Source: an uncultured Ruminococcus sp. (GTDB lineage: Bacteria > Bacillota > Clostridia > Oscillospirales > Acutalibacteraceae). Taken from it: DNA of 64,000 nucleotides. Both the position numbers and the translations under genes were made by a program. Under the pieces are notes generated by a model. That model did not search any database and was not told the DNA's origin. It worked only from the letters and a program-made list of their open reading frames with translations. Where the stretch lies: assembly GCA_902762615.1 (NCBI GenBank), contig CACWOX010000012.1:1-64000 (forward strand), in the 5' to 3' direction. Positions 53,689 through 63,183 of this stretch are shown in pieces. Position 1 is the stretch's first letter, and each line of letters opens with the position of its first letter.

Positions 53689-55410
53689 TTACTTGCCCAT
53701 GATGGCGTTGGCAGCCTTTTCAAATTCATTGAGCTTTGCGTCGGTGGATTCGAGTGTGCCAACTGCCGCAGTGTAGACTTTGATCTTAGGCTCTGTACCG
53801 GAGGGACGGACGATGAAGGATCCGCCGTTTTCCAGCTTGTAAGCCAGCACGTTACTCTTGGGGAGCTTGATTTCGCTCTCAGTGCCGTCGGCAAGGTTCT
53901 TCTGAACCGACAGCTTGTAGTCGCTGACAGTGGTAACCTTGTCGCCTGCTATTTCTGCGGGAGGATTGCTGCGCAGCTGATCCATGACGGAATTCATGAA
54001 CTTCATGCCCGACTCACCCTCGAATGCGTAGTTGAGCAGGCGGTTGCGGTAATAGCCGAATTCCTTGTAGATTTCGTCCATCACATCGAGCAGAGACTTG
54101 CCCTGCTTCTTGTAGTAGGCAGCCATCTCGCAGATCATCATGGAGGCAACAACCGCGTCCTTGTCGCGCGCGTAGGTGCCGCAGAGGTAGCCGTAGCTCT
54201 CCTCATAGCCCATGATGAAGCGCTCTTTTTCGCCGTCAGCCTCGAGCCAGCCGATGATCTCACCGATATACTTGAAGCCGGTGAGCACTCTGCGCATTTC
54301 GCAGCCGTATTTTTCGGCAATCGCGGTGCCGAGGTCGCTGCTGACGATGGTGCTGACGCATACGGGCTTTGCGGGAAGGGTACCGTTAGCCTTGCGGCAG
54401 GACAGCATGTAATTGAGCATCATAGCGCCGACTTCGTTGCCTGACATCAGTGTGTAGCCTTCATCCGACTTGACGGCGATACCAACGCGGTCGCTGTCCG
54501 GGTCGGTGGCAAGCAGCAGGTCGGGCTGCACTGTTTCGGCAAGCTTCAAAGCGCACTCGAATGCCTCGCGGAATTCGGGGTTGGGATAGGGACAGGTGGG
54601 GAAGCTGCCGTCCGGTTTCTCCTGCTCGGGAACGACAGTTACGTCATCTATGCCGATTCTCTTGAGAATGGCACGCACCGGCTTGTTGCCTGCGCCGCAG
54701 AGAGGAGTGTATATTACTTTAAGACCCGCATCCTTGCAGAGTCCGGGGTTGATGGAGGAAGCTTCCACAGCGTCAAGGAAGCTGTTCACGAGGGAATCGT
54801 CTATCCAGCTGATCATGCCCTGCGCCATCAGCTCGTCAAAGTCGCCGCGCTTTACGTCGTCAAAGATATCGAGCTTCTGCATAAATGCATAGACCTCGCC
54901 GGCAGCGCCGTCGGTCATCTGGCAGCCGTCGCCGCCGTAGCATTTGAAGCCGTTGTATTTCGCGGGGTTGTGGCTGGCGGTAATGACGATACCCGCGGAG
55001 CAATTCAGCTCGCGCACCGCGTAGCTCAGCACTGGAGTGGGCTGGAGTTCGGGGAAGATATGTACCTTCACGCCGTTGGATGCTAAAGTGGCAGCCGCAC
55101 ACTTGGCAAAGTCGATGGACTTGTTGCGGGAATCGTAGCCGATGGCTACAGCGTGAGAGCCGCCTTTCTGCGCGAGGTAATCGGCAAGCGCCTGAGCTGC
55201 CATGCTGACGGTGTAAACATTCATTCTGTTGGTGCCGGCTCCGATAACGCCTCTCAGACCGCCGGTGCCAAATTCGAGGTAACGGTAAAATCTGTCGCTG
55301 ATCTCGTCGTCCTTGCCCTCCACAGCCTTCAGCTCAGCGAGAATGTCTTCGGCGGCAGCCCTGTTCTTCCATGTTTCATAGAGCTTCATTTCTTCGTTCG
55401 TACATGCCAT
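53689..55410 (-). CDS. Phospho-sugar mutase (phosphoglucomutase/phosphomannomutase)
   Basis: 573 residues, with the length of the PgcA-type alpha-phosphoglucomutases of Firmicutes. FGTGGLRGVIGAGTNRMN, the phosphoserine loop ITASHNPAKYNGFK, metal loop ATDPDSDRVGIAV, sugar loop MGYEESYGYL and phosphate loop RPSGTEPKIKVY are all intact. It moves phosphate between C6 and C1 of glucose (or mannose), feeding UDP-glucose and, through RfbA, dTDP-glucose. AAGGGAG precedes the ATG and its own promoter lies upstream. Confidence 0.93.
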   Translation of the reverse strand: MACTNEEMKLYETWKNRAAAEDILAELKAVEGKDDEISDRFYRYLEFGTGGLRGVIGAGTNRMNVYTVSMAAQALADYLAQKGGSHAVAIGYDSRNKSIDFAKCAAATLASNGVKVHIFPELQPTPVLSYAVRELNCSAGIVITASHNPAKYNGFKCYGGDGCQMTDGAAGEVYAFMQKLDIFDDVKRGDFDELMAQGMISWIDDSLVNSFLDAVEASSINPGLCKDAGLKVIYTPLCGAGNKPVRAILKRIGIDDVTVVPEQEKPDGSFPTCPYPNPEFREAFECALKLAETVQPDLLLATDPDSDRVGIAVKSDEGYTLMSGNEVGAMMLNYMLSCRKANGTLPAKPVCVSTIVSSDLGTAIAEKYGCEMRRVLTGFKYIGEIIGWLEADGEKERFIMGYEESYGYLCGTYARDKDAVVASMMICEMAAYYKKQGKSLLDVMDEIYKEFGYYRNRLLNYAFEGESGMKFMNSVMDQLRSNPPAEIAGDKVTTVSDYKLSVQKNLADGTESEIKLPKSNVLAYKLENGGSFIVRPSGTEPKIKVYTAAVGTLESTDAKLNEFEKAANAIMGK

Positions 55411-55476
55411 AATAATTGGCTCCCTTCATAATATAATATTAACCGTAATGGATTTGCATTTATTAAAACACCTTAT

Positions 55477-55505
55477 ATTATACAACAAGCTTTTTTATTT
55501 GTAAA
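55477..55505 (-). promoter_or_regulatory. Promoter of the phospho-sugar mutase gene
   Basis: TTTACA and TATAAT on the minus strand with a 17-base spacer, 67 bases before the ATG. Confidence 0.7.
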
Positions 55506-55630
55506 GCACCAACGAGGCTTTTTCACACGACGCACATAATTTTTTTGAATTTTTTGTTGTTAATCACATATTTATGAATATTTTTCATTGTTATTGAAAA
55601 TAATACCGTATGAAAGGGGCTGACTTGTGT

Positions 55631-56086
55631 ATGTCAAGCATAAAGATTTCGCCTAAGGAATATGAAAAAATGACCCGGCAGGCGGTGCCGCCGTCGCCGC
55701 TGCTCAAGGACTGCGCATTTGCGTTTGTCATAGGAGGGGCTATCTGCTGTTTAGGACAGCTGGTGACTGACGCCATGCTGCGCTTAGGCTTTGCGGAGGA
55801 CACCTCCAAAAGCGCCGCGTCGATTGCCCTTATAGCGGCGGCGGCAGTCCTGACGGCTCTGGGATTATTTGCCAAAATTGCCAAATTCGCAGGCGCAGGA
55901 ACGCTTGTGCCGATTACGGGATTTTCCAACTCCATAGTATCCCCCGCCATCGAATTCAAATCGGAGGGGCATGTGTTCGGCATTGGCGCTAATATGTTCA
56001 AGATAGCGGGTCCGGTGCTGGTCTTTGGAATATCCGCCTCGGTGATATACGGGATCATCTACTGGATGTTCACCACTGTGAAATGA
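55631..56086 (+). CDS. spoVAC: Stage V sporulation protein AC
   Basis: 151 residues from an ATG with AAAGGGG 11 bases upstream (a longer in-frame ATG at 55610 lacks a site). The sequence PPSPLLKDCAFAFVIGGAICCLGQ, then AKFAGAGTLVPITGFSNSIVSPAIEFKSEG, with four hydrophobic segments, is typical of SpoVAC, part of the channel that loads dipicolinic acid into the forespore. Here spoVAD and spoVAE do not follow; the gene is directly convergent with rlmH (4 bases between). A lone copy may be a paralogue outside the main spoVA operon. Confidence 0.93.
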   Translation: MSSIKISPKEYEKMTRQAVPPSPLLKDCAFAFVIGGAICCLGQLVTDAMLRLGFAEDTSKSAASIALIAAAAVLTALGLFAKIAKFAGAGTLVPITGFSNSIVSPAIEFKSEGHVFGIGANMFKIAGPVLVFGISASVIYGIIYWMFTTVK

Positions 56087-56090
56087 TGTA

Positions 56091-56573
56091 TTATTTGTGG
56101 TACTTGGTGTCGGCGTTGATGGAAAATGCGCGGTAAATCTGTTCGCAAAGCATGACACGGGCAAGCTGGTGCGGAAAGGTCATGGGCGACATGGAGAGCC
56201 GAAGGTCGGCGCGTCGCTTTACTGCCTCGCTAAGACCGTAGGAGCCGCCTATGACGAAATCTATCCGGCTTTTGCCGCTCACTGCCGTTTGCTCCAATTT
56301 CGCCGCGAGCTGCGGGGAACTGAGTTCCCTTCCCTCAATGCACATGGCGACGGTGAAGCTGCCCGAGGGTATTTTTTCGAGAATTCTTGCGCCCTCGGTT
56401 TCGATTACCTTTGCGATATCGGCGTCGGAATATGACTTGGGCAGGCGGCTTTCTCCGATTTCCGTTATGGAAAATTTGCAGAAGCCGCCCAGCCGCTTGG
56501 CGTATTCGGCGCATGCGTCGCGCCAGTATTTTTCCTTGAGATTGCCTATACAAAGTATGTTAATTGTAAGCAT
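56091..56573 (-). CDS. rlmH: 23S rRNA (pseudouridine1915-N3)-methyltransferase
   Basis: 160 residues, full length. INILCIGNLKEKYWRDAC start, the SAM knot FVIGGSYGLSEAV, and the end FPHQLARVMLCEQIYRAFSI.. KYHK are characteristic. It methylates pseudouridine 1915 of 23S rRNA (helix 69) in assembled 70S ribosomes. AAGGGG precedes the ATG. The gene end is the SCCmec integration site in staphylococci; here it is convergent with spoVAC and no such element is seen. Confidence 0.96.
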   Translation of the reverse strand: MLTINILCIGNLKEKYWRDACAEYAKRLGGFCKFSITEIGESRLPKSYSDADIAKVIETEGARILEKIPSGSFTVAMCIEGRELSSPQLAAKLEQTAVSGKSRIDFVIGGSYGLSEAVKRRADLRLSMSPMTFPHQLARVMLCEQIYRAFSINADTKYHK

Positions 56574-56759
56574 GATTTGAAGCCCCTTACACAGTAATGA
56601 GTTGAATGTAATAATATTCTATTATATCCCACCCTCACATAAAAATCAATTTTGTACTTTACAAAACAACAAAAAAATATGGAAATCTTCATCGCTTTAT
56701 GATAGAATCATTGTAGCGGGATAACAATCCGCGTAATTCAAAAATTAGGGATGATACAT

Positions 56760-57032
56760 ATGAATGAAACACTCAGCAAACTGCTTGTAGCGGCGCTTCA
56801 CGATGAGGAAATCAAATCGGCGCTGCTTTCCACCCGAAATGCCGCTGATCCGTCGGCTGCATTCTGTGAATGTGCGACCTCGCTGGGCTATCCGGTGACG
56901 GTAGGCGAGCTTTTCACGATGGGCGAGGAATTCAACGAAGCCATGCTCCGCAGCGTCAACGGCGGCGGCGTGGAGGGACCCGACGGCTGGGACGACGCTT
57001 ATGAGATGTTCTTCTCGGCGCTGGAAAGCTGA
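56760..57032 (+). CDS. Small protein resembling Nif11-type leader peptides
   Basis: 90 residues with TTAGGGATG before the ATG at 56760. The helical first part (LSKLLVAALHDEEIKSALLS), then FCECATSLGYPVTVGELFTMGEEF, resembles the Nif11-like domain used as a leader for modified peptides (A-x-G-Y-x-V-T/S-x-E-L). It ends in SVNGGGVEGPDGWDD and an acidic tail; NGGG is where the double-glycine cleavage site would fall, leaving a 20-residue core without Cys. No modification or export genes are near. It could equally be an unrelated small acidic protein. Confidence 0.45.
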   Translation: MNETLSKLLVAALHDEEIKSALLSTRNAADPSAAFCECATSLGYPVTVGELFTMGEEFNEAMLRSVNGGGVEGPDGWDDAYEMFFSALES

Positions 57033-57048
57033 ATTATTCAAAAAAAGA

Positions 57049-57091
57049 AGGGCAGCATTGCATTTTTGATTGCGCGATGCTGCCCTTTTTT
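57049..57091. terminator. Bidirectional terminator between small peptide gene and rfb operon
   Basis: AGGGCAGCATTGC and GCGCGATGCTGCCCT pair with few mismatches, flanked by A- and T-runs on either side. Confidence 0.85.
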
Positions 57092-57098
57092 GTATGGA

Positions 57099-58118
57099 TT
57101 ATCTATTGCCGTACATTTTTTCGTAGTAATTTCTGTATTCGCCCGATACGATGGTCTCCCACCACTGTCTGTTGTCGAGATACCACTTGACGGTCTTTTT
57201 TATGCCGTCCTCAAATTTAGTCTCGGGCAGCCAGCCAAGCTCAGAGTGTATCTTTGTTGGGTCAATGGCGTAACGCCGATCGTGTCCCTTGCGGTCGGTA
57301 ACGTAGGTGATCAGGCTTTCGGGCTTGCCCAGCTCGCGGCATATCATACGGACTATGCTGATATTGCTCATCTCGTTGTGTCCGCCGACATTGTAGACCT
57401 CGCCGACTCTGCCGTTGTGAATGATAAGGTCGATGGCGCGGCAGTGATCCTCCACATAGAGCCAGTCGCGCACATTGAGTCCGTCACCGTAGACCGGAAG
57501 GGGCTTGTCGGCAAGTGCGTTGGCAATCATCAGCGGTATGAGCTTCTCCGGAAAATGATAAGGCCCGTAATTGTTGGAGCAGCGGGATATTGTCACCGGC
57601 AGCCCGTATGTTCTGTAATAAGCCATCACCATCAGGTCAGCGCCTGCCTTTGAAGCGCTGTAGGGCGAGCTTGCGTGAATGGGTGTCTGTTCGGTGAAGA
57701 AGAGATCGGGTCTGTCGAGCGGGAGGTCGCCGTAGACCTCGTCGGTGCTGACCTGATGGTATCTCTTTGTGCCGAATTTCCGGCAGGCGTCCATCATTAC
57801 CTGCGTGCCGAGAATATTGGTGCGCAGAAAGATTTCCGGATCCTCGATAGAACGGTCGACATGTGATTCTGCCGCAAAATTTACCACGATGTCAGGGTTT
57901 TCCTCTTCAAAGAGTTGATAAACTGCCTCGCGGTCGCATATATCGACTTTGGCAAAGCGAAAATTCGGGTTGCTCATCACAGGCTCCAATGTCGAGAGAT
58001 TGCCTGCGTAGGTTAGCTTGTCAATACAAACTATGCGGTAATCCGGATGCTGCCGAAGCATGTAAAAGATAAAATTAGCCCCGATGAATCCGGCACCGCC
58101 AGTAACAAAAACTGTCAT
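57099..58118 (-). CDS. rfbB: dTDP-glucose 4,6-dehydratase
   Basis: 339 residues, standard length. Rossmann motif GGAGFIGANF, FAAESHVDRSIEDP, STDEVYGDL, YSASKAGADL (Tyr-Lys) and CSNNYGPYHFPEKLIPL are all present. It converts dTDP-glucose to dTDP-4-keto-6-deoxyglucose, the branch point for many deoxy sugars. It is the last gene of the operon, 12 bases after rfbA, with TGAGGTG before the ATG. rfbC and rfbD are absent here. Confidence 0.96.
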   Translation of the reverse strand: MTVFVTGGAGFIGANFIFYMLRQHPDYRIVCIDKLTYAGNLSTLEPVMSNPNFRFAKVDICDREAVYQLFEEENPDIVVNFAAESHVDRSIEDPEIFLRTNILGTQVMMDACRKFGTKRYHQVSTDEVYGDLPLDRPDLFFTEQTPIHASSPYSASKAGADLMVMAYYRTYGLPVTISRCSNNYGPYHFPEKLIPLMIANALADKPLPVYGDGLNVRDWLYVEDHCRAIDLIIHNGRVGEVYNVGGHNEMSNISIVRMICRELGKPESLITYVTDRKGHDRRYAIDPTKIHSELGWLPETKFEDGIKKTVKWYLDNRQWWETIVSGEYRNYYEKMYGNR

Positions 58119-58130
58119 TTTACGATCACC

Positions 58131-59015
58131 TCAGTATGAGAATTTGCCGTCAGCCACGCTGCGCAGATGTTCGCCGTAAGGCGACTTGCCGTACATTTGG
58201 GCGGAATGCAGGAGCTGCTCTTTCGTTATCCACTTTTCATAATAGGCTATTTCCTCGGGCGATGAAATGACCACGCCCTGTCTGCACTGAACGGTGCGTA
58301 TGAAGGAGGCGGCTTCCATCAGGCTCTCCATTGTACCGGTGTCCAGCCACGCGAAGCCTCTGCCGAGTATCTGCACTTTAAGGTGGTTGTCTTCGAGATA
58401 GAAGCGGTTCATATCGGTAATTTCAAGTTCGCCTCTGCCGGAGGGTCTGACCTTCTTTGCCATTTCGCTTGCGCCCTTGGGATAAAAGTACAGACCGGTT
58501 ATGGCGTAGTTGGATTTAGGCGCAGAGGGCTTTTCCTCGACCGAGATGACGTTTTTCTTTTTGTCGAATTCCACGATGCCGAATCTTTCAGGATCCTGTA
58601 CGTAATAACCGAATATGGTAGCGTTTCCCTCTTCGGCGTTTTGGACTGCCTCCTGGAGATTTCTTCTGAACCATCCGCCGTAGAAGATATTGTCTCCCAG
58701 TATCATAGCGCAGCTGTTGTCACCTATGAATTCCTCGCCGATGATGAATGCCTGTGCGAGTCCGTCGGGGCTTGGCTGTACGGCATAGGAAAGGTGGATT
58801 CCCATGTCGCCCCCGTCTTTCAGCAGTTCCTGAAACCGCGGAGTATCGGACGGAGTAGATATGATCAGGATATCCCTTATCCCCGCAAGCATGAGAGTAG
58901 ACAGCGGATAATAGATCATTGGCTTGTCATACACCGGAAGCAGCTGCTTGGATGTGACCTTTGTGAGCGGATAGAGCCTTGTGCCTGACCCTCCGGCGAG
59001 AATAATTCCTTTCAT
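58131..59015 (-). CDS. rfbA: Glucose-1-phosphate thymidylyltransferase
   Basis: 294 residues. [17 protein letters not shown] nucleotide loop, [25 protein letters not shown] and the [19 protein letters not shown] segment match the long RmlA type with its allosteric site. It makes dTDP-glucose from glucose-1-P. CAGGAGG precedes the ATG. It lies between the aminotransferase and rfbB in the operon. Confidence 0.96.
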   Translation of the reverse strand: MKGIILAGGSGTRLYPLTKVTSKQLLPVYDKPMIYYPLSTLMLAGIRDILIISTPSDTPRFQELLKDGGDMGIHLSYAVQPSPDGLAQAFIIGEEFIGDNSCAMILGDNIFYGGWFRRNLQEAVQNAEEGNATIFGYYVQDPERFGIVEFDKKKNVISVEEKPSAPKSNYAITGLYFYPKGASEMAKKVRPSGRGELEITDMNRFYLEDNHLKVQILGRGFAWLDTGTMESLMEAASFIRTVQCRQGVVISSPEEIAYYEKWITKEQLLHSAQMYGKSPYGEHLRSVADGKFSY

Positions 59016-59048
59016 TTTGGTACCTCCTGTTGTTTATACTTTTTTGCA

Positions 59049-60173
59049 TTATTTTTGTTGTTTTTTACAGCTCAATATAATGTCACAGATACGGTCAACG
59101 TCGTGGAGCGAAAGGTCGGAGTAAAGCGGCAGGGTCAGAATTTTCTCGCTTACTTCCAATGCCACCGGAGTTCTGCCCGGGTCAAAGGTGCCGCGGTAGC
59201 ATTCAAAGGCGCTTGTCAGCGGATAGAAGTATTTCCGTGCCATTATTTCATGCTCTGCCAGTGTATGGAATACTTCGTCTCTGTCCGCTCCGAATTGCGC
59301 GGGATGGAAAACCACCGGAAAGTACGCGTAATTATGCGCCACGCCGGCTTGCTCACTGCAAAGCGAAATTCCTTCCACGCCTGTCAGATGCATGCGATAA
59401 CGATCAACTACCGATTTTCGCATGGCAATATCTTCCTGCAAATGGCGAAGATTGCATATGCCCATTGCAGCCTGAAATTCATTCATCTTTGCGTTGCCGC
59501 CTATATAAGGCGTGCTCTCCGGTCCGTCAATGCCAAAGTTCTTTATATATCCCAGCTTTTTTGCCAGTTCCTCATCGCGGCAGCATACGGCGCCGCCCTC
59601 AATGGTGTGGAATACCTTTGTCGCGTGAAAACTGAACATGGCGGCGTCGCCGAAATTTGCCGTGCTTTCTCCTTTATAAGTGACGCCGAAAGAATGTGCC
59701 GCGTCATATATTACTTTCAGAGAATGTTTTTCGGCTATTTGCTGTATCGCTTCAATATTGCATACGTTGCCGTAAACATGCACCGGAATGATCGCGCTTG
59801 TTTTATCATTGATCAGTCCCTCAATGAGCCTTTCGTCAATGGTGTAATCGTCGCTTTTTATGTCGCAGAACACAGGTTTGAGTCCGCAGCGCACGATAGC
59901 GTGAGTGGTAGAGGCAAATGTGAAGGGCGTGGTTATCACTTCGCTGCCGGGGGGAAAATCCATTGCCTCGATAACCGTTTCAAGAGCGAGATGTCCGTTG
60001 GCAAAAAGCGTTACATTGGGCGTATGAAGATAATTTTTTAATTGCCGCTCAAACAATCTGTGCTTTGTGCCGTTGTTGGTGAGCCACCTGCTGTCCCACA
60101 GTTCCCTGATTTCATTGCAGTATTCCTCAAAATCCGGCATGGATGAGCGGGTGACCATTATTTTCTTATCCAT
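59049..60173 (-). CDS. DegT/DnrJ/EryC1-family sugar aminotransferase, VioA-like
   Basis: 374 residues. PLP-dependent sugar aminotransferase of the StrS family with DAAHSFGV (PLP Asp) and the Schiff-base Lys in FSFHATKVFHTIEGGAV near residue 185. The N-terminal VTRSSMPDFEEYCNEI, LTNNG, LFANGHLALE and ITTPFTFASTTHAIV stretches resemble VioA, which aminates dTDP-4-keto-6-deoxyglucose at C4 to give dTDP-viosamine. RfbA and RfbB follow directly and supply that substrate. The start with AAGGATCGG fits. The C4 role is inference from motif similarity and context. Confidence 0.85.
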   Translation of the reverse strand: MDKKIMVTRSSMPDFEEYCNEIRELWDSRWLTNNGTKHRLFERQLKNYLHTPNVTLFANGHLALETVIEAMDFPPGSEVITTPFTFASTTHAIVRCGLKPVFCDIKSDDYTIDERLIEGLINDKTSAIIPVHVYGNVCNIEAIQQIAEKHSLKVIYDAAHSFGVTYKGESTANFGDAAMFSFHATKVFHTIEGGAVCCRDEELAKKLGYIKNFGIDGPESTPYIGGNAKMNEFQAAMGICNLRHLQEDIAMRKSVVDRYRMHLTGVEGISLCSEQAGVAHNYAYFPVVFHPAQFGADRDEVFHTLAEHEIMARKYFYPLTSAFECYRGTFDPGRTPVALEVSEKILTLPLYSDLSLHDVDRICDIILSCKKQQK

Positions 60174-60183
60174 AATCCGATCC

Positions 60184-61110
60184 TTATTTAATGTTAAGAT
60201 TCATGTTTTTTAACGCCTCTTTATAGGGTATGTCGGGATAGAACACAACGTTGCTGTGCCACACCCCGCGCTTTTCGAGAGGCGGAAATTCCATATAATC
60301 GCCATATGCCACTGACAAAATCTTATCATATCCGCAGGGAATAAACGTATTGATCCCGTAAAGATCGCAGCTTATGCTCTGTGAAAAACACTCTGCCGGA
60401 AAGACGTTTCTGTTTATTCCGTATGTGGTAGCTGACAGCATGGAAACGTAGCCGGTATATGTTTCGTTTGATTTCCTTGCCATGTCGTTTATCATGTTGT
60501 AAACCGTCATCGGATCTGTTCCGCTGTGGCGTTTTACTCTTTCTTTGTCCCGTTCGGAAAGATTCGGGTGAGTCAGTCTCATGGCAACGGAATTTTCAAG
60601 AATCAGATGATGTATCTCATCGTACATTTCCGCGCCGCCCGTGGGATCAAAATTTTCCAATGTGAGTATGTCAATAAAGCATCCGAGATTGAATCCTTGG
60701 TAAATAAACGGATAGTCGATTGCCGCTGTGTTTGAATTTCTCAGCTTGGCGTGAGCATAATAAAAGCCTGGATCTGTGCGGCTGGTTTGCAGAAAATACG
60801 GTTCATCGAATTCCTTTTTGAAGTCAAGCGCAAGGAATTTTTCATAATCATTTCGCGGCATAACCACGTCCATATCGTCGTCCCACGGGACAAAGCCGTG
60901 ATGCCTTACAGCGCCGAGAAGCGACCCTGCGATAAGGAAGTATTTCAAATTGTGTGCGCGGCAAACCCGATCGAATTCATGGAGAAGATCAAGCTCGATT
61001 GCCCAGACTTTTTTCAGGGTTTCATCCACATAAAAATCGCAAATGGTTTCAGGTTTAAAAAAACTCTCGGGCAACAGCCCTTTTGCGACTATTTTTTCAC
61101 ATTCAGTCAT
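60184..61110 (-). CDS. LicD family phosphotransferase
   Basis: 308 residues. The LicD core YFLIAGSLLGAVRHHGFVPWDDDMDVVMPRNDYEKF (near residues 55-95) carries the DxD metal site; FIDILTLEN follows. It would transfer a phospho-group, such as phosphocholine, onto a glycan. Larger than the paralogue at 11167 and only distantly alike outside the core. The SDR gene's end overlaps its start by four bases (ATGA), so they are coupled. Confidence 0.88.
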   Translation of the reverse strand: MTECEKIVAKGLLPESFFKPETICDFYVDETLKKVWAIELDLLHEFDRVCRAHNLKYFLIAGSLLGAVRHHGFVPWDDDMDVVMPRNDYEKFLALDFKKEFDEPYFLQTSRTDPGFYYAHAKLRNSNTAAIDYPFIYQGFNLGCFIDILTLENFDPTGGAEMYDEIHHLILENSVAMRLTHPNLSERDKERVKRHSGTDPMTVYNMINDMARKSNETYTGYVSMLSATTYGINRNVFPAECFSQSISCDLYGINTFIPCGYDKILSVAYGDYMEFPPLEKRGVWHSNVVFYPDIPYKEALKNMNLNIK

Positions 61111-61877
61111 ATGTATTCTCCTGCCGTTATTCTAAATGTACTGCCCGTCATCATCTGCGACGCATCGGACATCATGTAAACCAGCGCGTCGAGATAATCG
61201 GCGCGCTCGAGCATTCTGCCCATCGGAAGTATGCCGGCAGCCTGCCTGCGAAGCTCCGCCTCGGTCATGCCCTGTGAGCGGCGAAGGCTGACTTCCCCTT
61301 CGGTGGGCGTCCAGCCGAGCGTCAGATAATTGCAGCGGATATGCTCACCTGCGTAGTTGTGGGAGATGTGCTCCATCAGCGTGAGCAGCACGCCCTTGGA
61401 GCAGGCGTAAGCCGCCCGGTCCTTCTGACCGCCCCAGGCGTGCGCCGAGCCGGTCAGCACTATCGAACCGCCGCAACAGATGCGCATGTATTTGATTGCC
61501 TCCTGACAGCAGAAAAAGCACGCCTTGAAATTGATGTCCATTACCTTGTCGAAGGTTGCCTCGTCGCACGTGTCGAGCGGCGAAACCGGAGTTACTCCCG
61601 CATAATTGAAAAATCCGTCGATTCTGCCGAAGGCTTCATATCCTTTGCGGAAAAGCTCACGGCAGTCATCGACCTTTTCAAGATCGGTATGGACAAATAT
61701 GCCGTCGCTGCCGTATGTCTGCATCACGCGGATGGATCTCAGCGCGGATTCCTCGTCGCGTCCGCCGATTACCACCCGTGCGCCGCGGCGTGCAAATTCC
61801 TCCGAGGCGGCTCTGCCGACCCCCTTGGTGCCGCCGGATACGACGATGACTTTTCCGGATAATGTCTTTTCGCTCAT
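61107..61877 (-). CDS. Short-chain dehydrogenase/reductase
   Basis: 256 residues. SGGTKGVGRAASEEFARRG cofactor motif, NYAGVTPV in place of NNAG, LTGSAHAWG (Ser) and YACSKGVLL (Tyr-Lys). NADP preference may be suggested by GRDEES after the second strand. In this operon it could reduce a keto sugar or the acyl part handled by the ATP-grasp ligase; the substrate is unknown. It overlaps both neighbours by four bases. Confidence 0.88.
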   Translation of the reverse strand: MSEKTLSGKVIVVSGGTKGVGRAASEEFARRGARVVIGGRDEESALRSIRVMQTYGSDGIFVHTDLEKVDDCRELFRKGYEAFGRIDGFFNYAGVTPVSPLDTCDEATFDKVMDINFKACFFCCQEAIKYMRICCGGSIVLTGSAHAWGGQKDRAAYACSKGVLLTLMEHISHNYAGEHIRCNYLTLGWTPTEGEVSLRRSQGMTEAELRRQAAGILPMGRMLERADYLDALVYMMSDASQMMTGSTFRITAGEYI

Positions 61878-63169
61878 TCTTTCAGCTCCAATGCGCCATC
61901 AACGTCAAATCCATGAAGCGCTATAGAATTACCTTGGGTATCGGATACCTTTATCTTAGCCATATATTCCTTGAGTGTGTCGGCAAGCTCCTGCTTGCTT
62001 TCGCAGACGAGATAGAGACGGGTCATGACCTGCTTTTCCGTGCCGATCCATTCCTTGAGAACCTTGTCGCCCTCATAAAGCCGCTGAATATTGGCTGCGA
62101 TGCGTTTGTCGTCAGCAATATCCGAAAGACCCTCTATTTTTGCGATGGTTCCTTCCCTGAGAAGAACCCACAGCGTCGCAGCCCATTTGCCGCGGAAATA
62201 GGGATCGTCCTCACGGGCGAGATCAATATCTCCCTCGGAGCCGGTCAGCGCAAAGTTGATCAGCATTTCCCTCTGGTCGAAGCCGTGCACCGCCTTCATC
62301 AGCAGGTGGGGCGCTTCGCCCTGGAGCCGGAAACCTGTGTCGTAGACATAGAATTCTCCGTCCTCATAGAATGCGGACAGCATGAGCACGCCGTTCTTAA
62401 TGCCGATATCCTTGAACATGCGGCAGGCGTTGTCGTGCATGCGCTCAAAATATTCTCCGATGTGCTTGGAAGGATAGGTGCCGCCGAGACAGACGCGGCT
62501 CAGTCCCTTCTGCTCGTCGGTGGTGTAGCGGTCGTAAATGCAGGAGGCGCTGCAATAGCCGTCCTTGAAGGTGTAATACATGCCCATGTCCTCGCATTGC
62601 ATGTATCTCTCCACGATGAAGCGCTTCACCTTGGAGGCGTCAAGCGCCTTCTGAACCGCTGCCGCCAGCTCCTCTTCGCCAAAGCACACCGTCATTCCCA
62701 TACCGCTGCAGCTGTCTACAGGCTTGACCATGACGGGATATTTAATTTTGTCGAGATCCTCGCGGCGCATATTCCCGTCGAGATAGTATTCAGGTATGCC
62801 GTGAATGCCGTATCGCTCGCAGGTCGCCTTGAATACGTCCTTGTAGGAGAAAACGTCCACTATCTCCTGCGAGGCGTAGCAGTGAAATCCCAGCGCGTTG
62901 CAGGCTTTGCAGTAAGCCGGCACAAGAATGTCGGCAACTCCCACCAGAATGCCGTCTATCTGTTCTTCCCGCGCGAGGGCGACCAGCCCGGGAACGTCCA
63001 TTCCGTTCACCTCACAGCTCCTGTAAGCGAATTTCTTGGCGGCGTCATCGGGACGGTTGCTTGTGACGTAGGTTTTTACGCCCATTTCGTTGGCAAGCTC
63101 CACCAGCGGAATGGTTTCGGGATTGGCACCCATGATGAGAAGTTTTTTGCCTTTGAGTTCATTGTTCAT
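61874..63169 (-). CDS. ATP-grasp carboxylate-amine ligase family protein
   Basis: 431 residues from an ATG with GGAGG; the frame extends further upstream into the MBL gene without a site. The N-terminal Rossmann-like part (KLLIMGANPETIPLVELANEMG) and the ATP-grasp core (YPVMVKPVDSCSGMGMTVC, RFIVERYMQ, FYVYDTGFRLQGE) are clear, similar to amino-acid ligases and CarB-like enzymes. Such enzymes form amides from a carboxylate and an amine with ATP. With a VioA-like aminotransferase in the operon, it may couple an acid to the amino sugar. That is inference. Confidence 0.85.
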   Translation of the reverse strand: MNNELKGKKLLIMGANPETIPLVELANEMGVKTYVTSNRPDDAAKKFAYRSCEVNGMDVPGLVALAREEQIDGILVGVADILVPAYCKACNALGFHCYASQEIVDVFSYKDVFKATCERYGIHGIPEYYLDGNMRREDLDKIKYPVMVKPVDSCSGMGMTVCFGEEELAAAVQKALDASKVKRFIVERYMQCEDMGMYYTFKDGYCSASCIYDRYTTDEQKGLSRVCLGGTYPSKHIGEYFERMHDNACRMFKDIGIKNGVLMLSAFYEDGEFYVYDTGFRLQGEAPHLLMKAVHGFDQREMLINFALTGSEGDIDLAREDDPYFRGKWAATLWVLLREGTIAKIEGLSDIADDKRIAANIQRLYEGDKVLKEWIGTEKQVMTRLYLVCESKQELADTLKEYMAKIKVSDTQGNSIALHGFDVDGALELKE

Positions 63170-63183
63170 TGCCGTTCCTCCGG

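Noticed and set aside
56091-56130. SCC-type integration site at the 3' end of rlmH
   Set aside because: The gene end is conserved but no direct repeat or recombinase gene is nearby.
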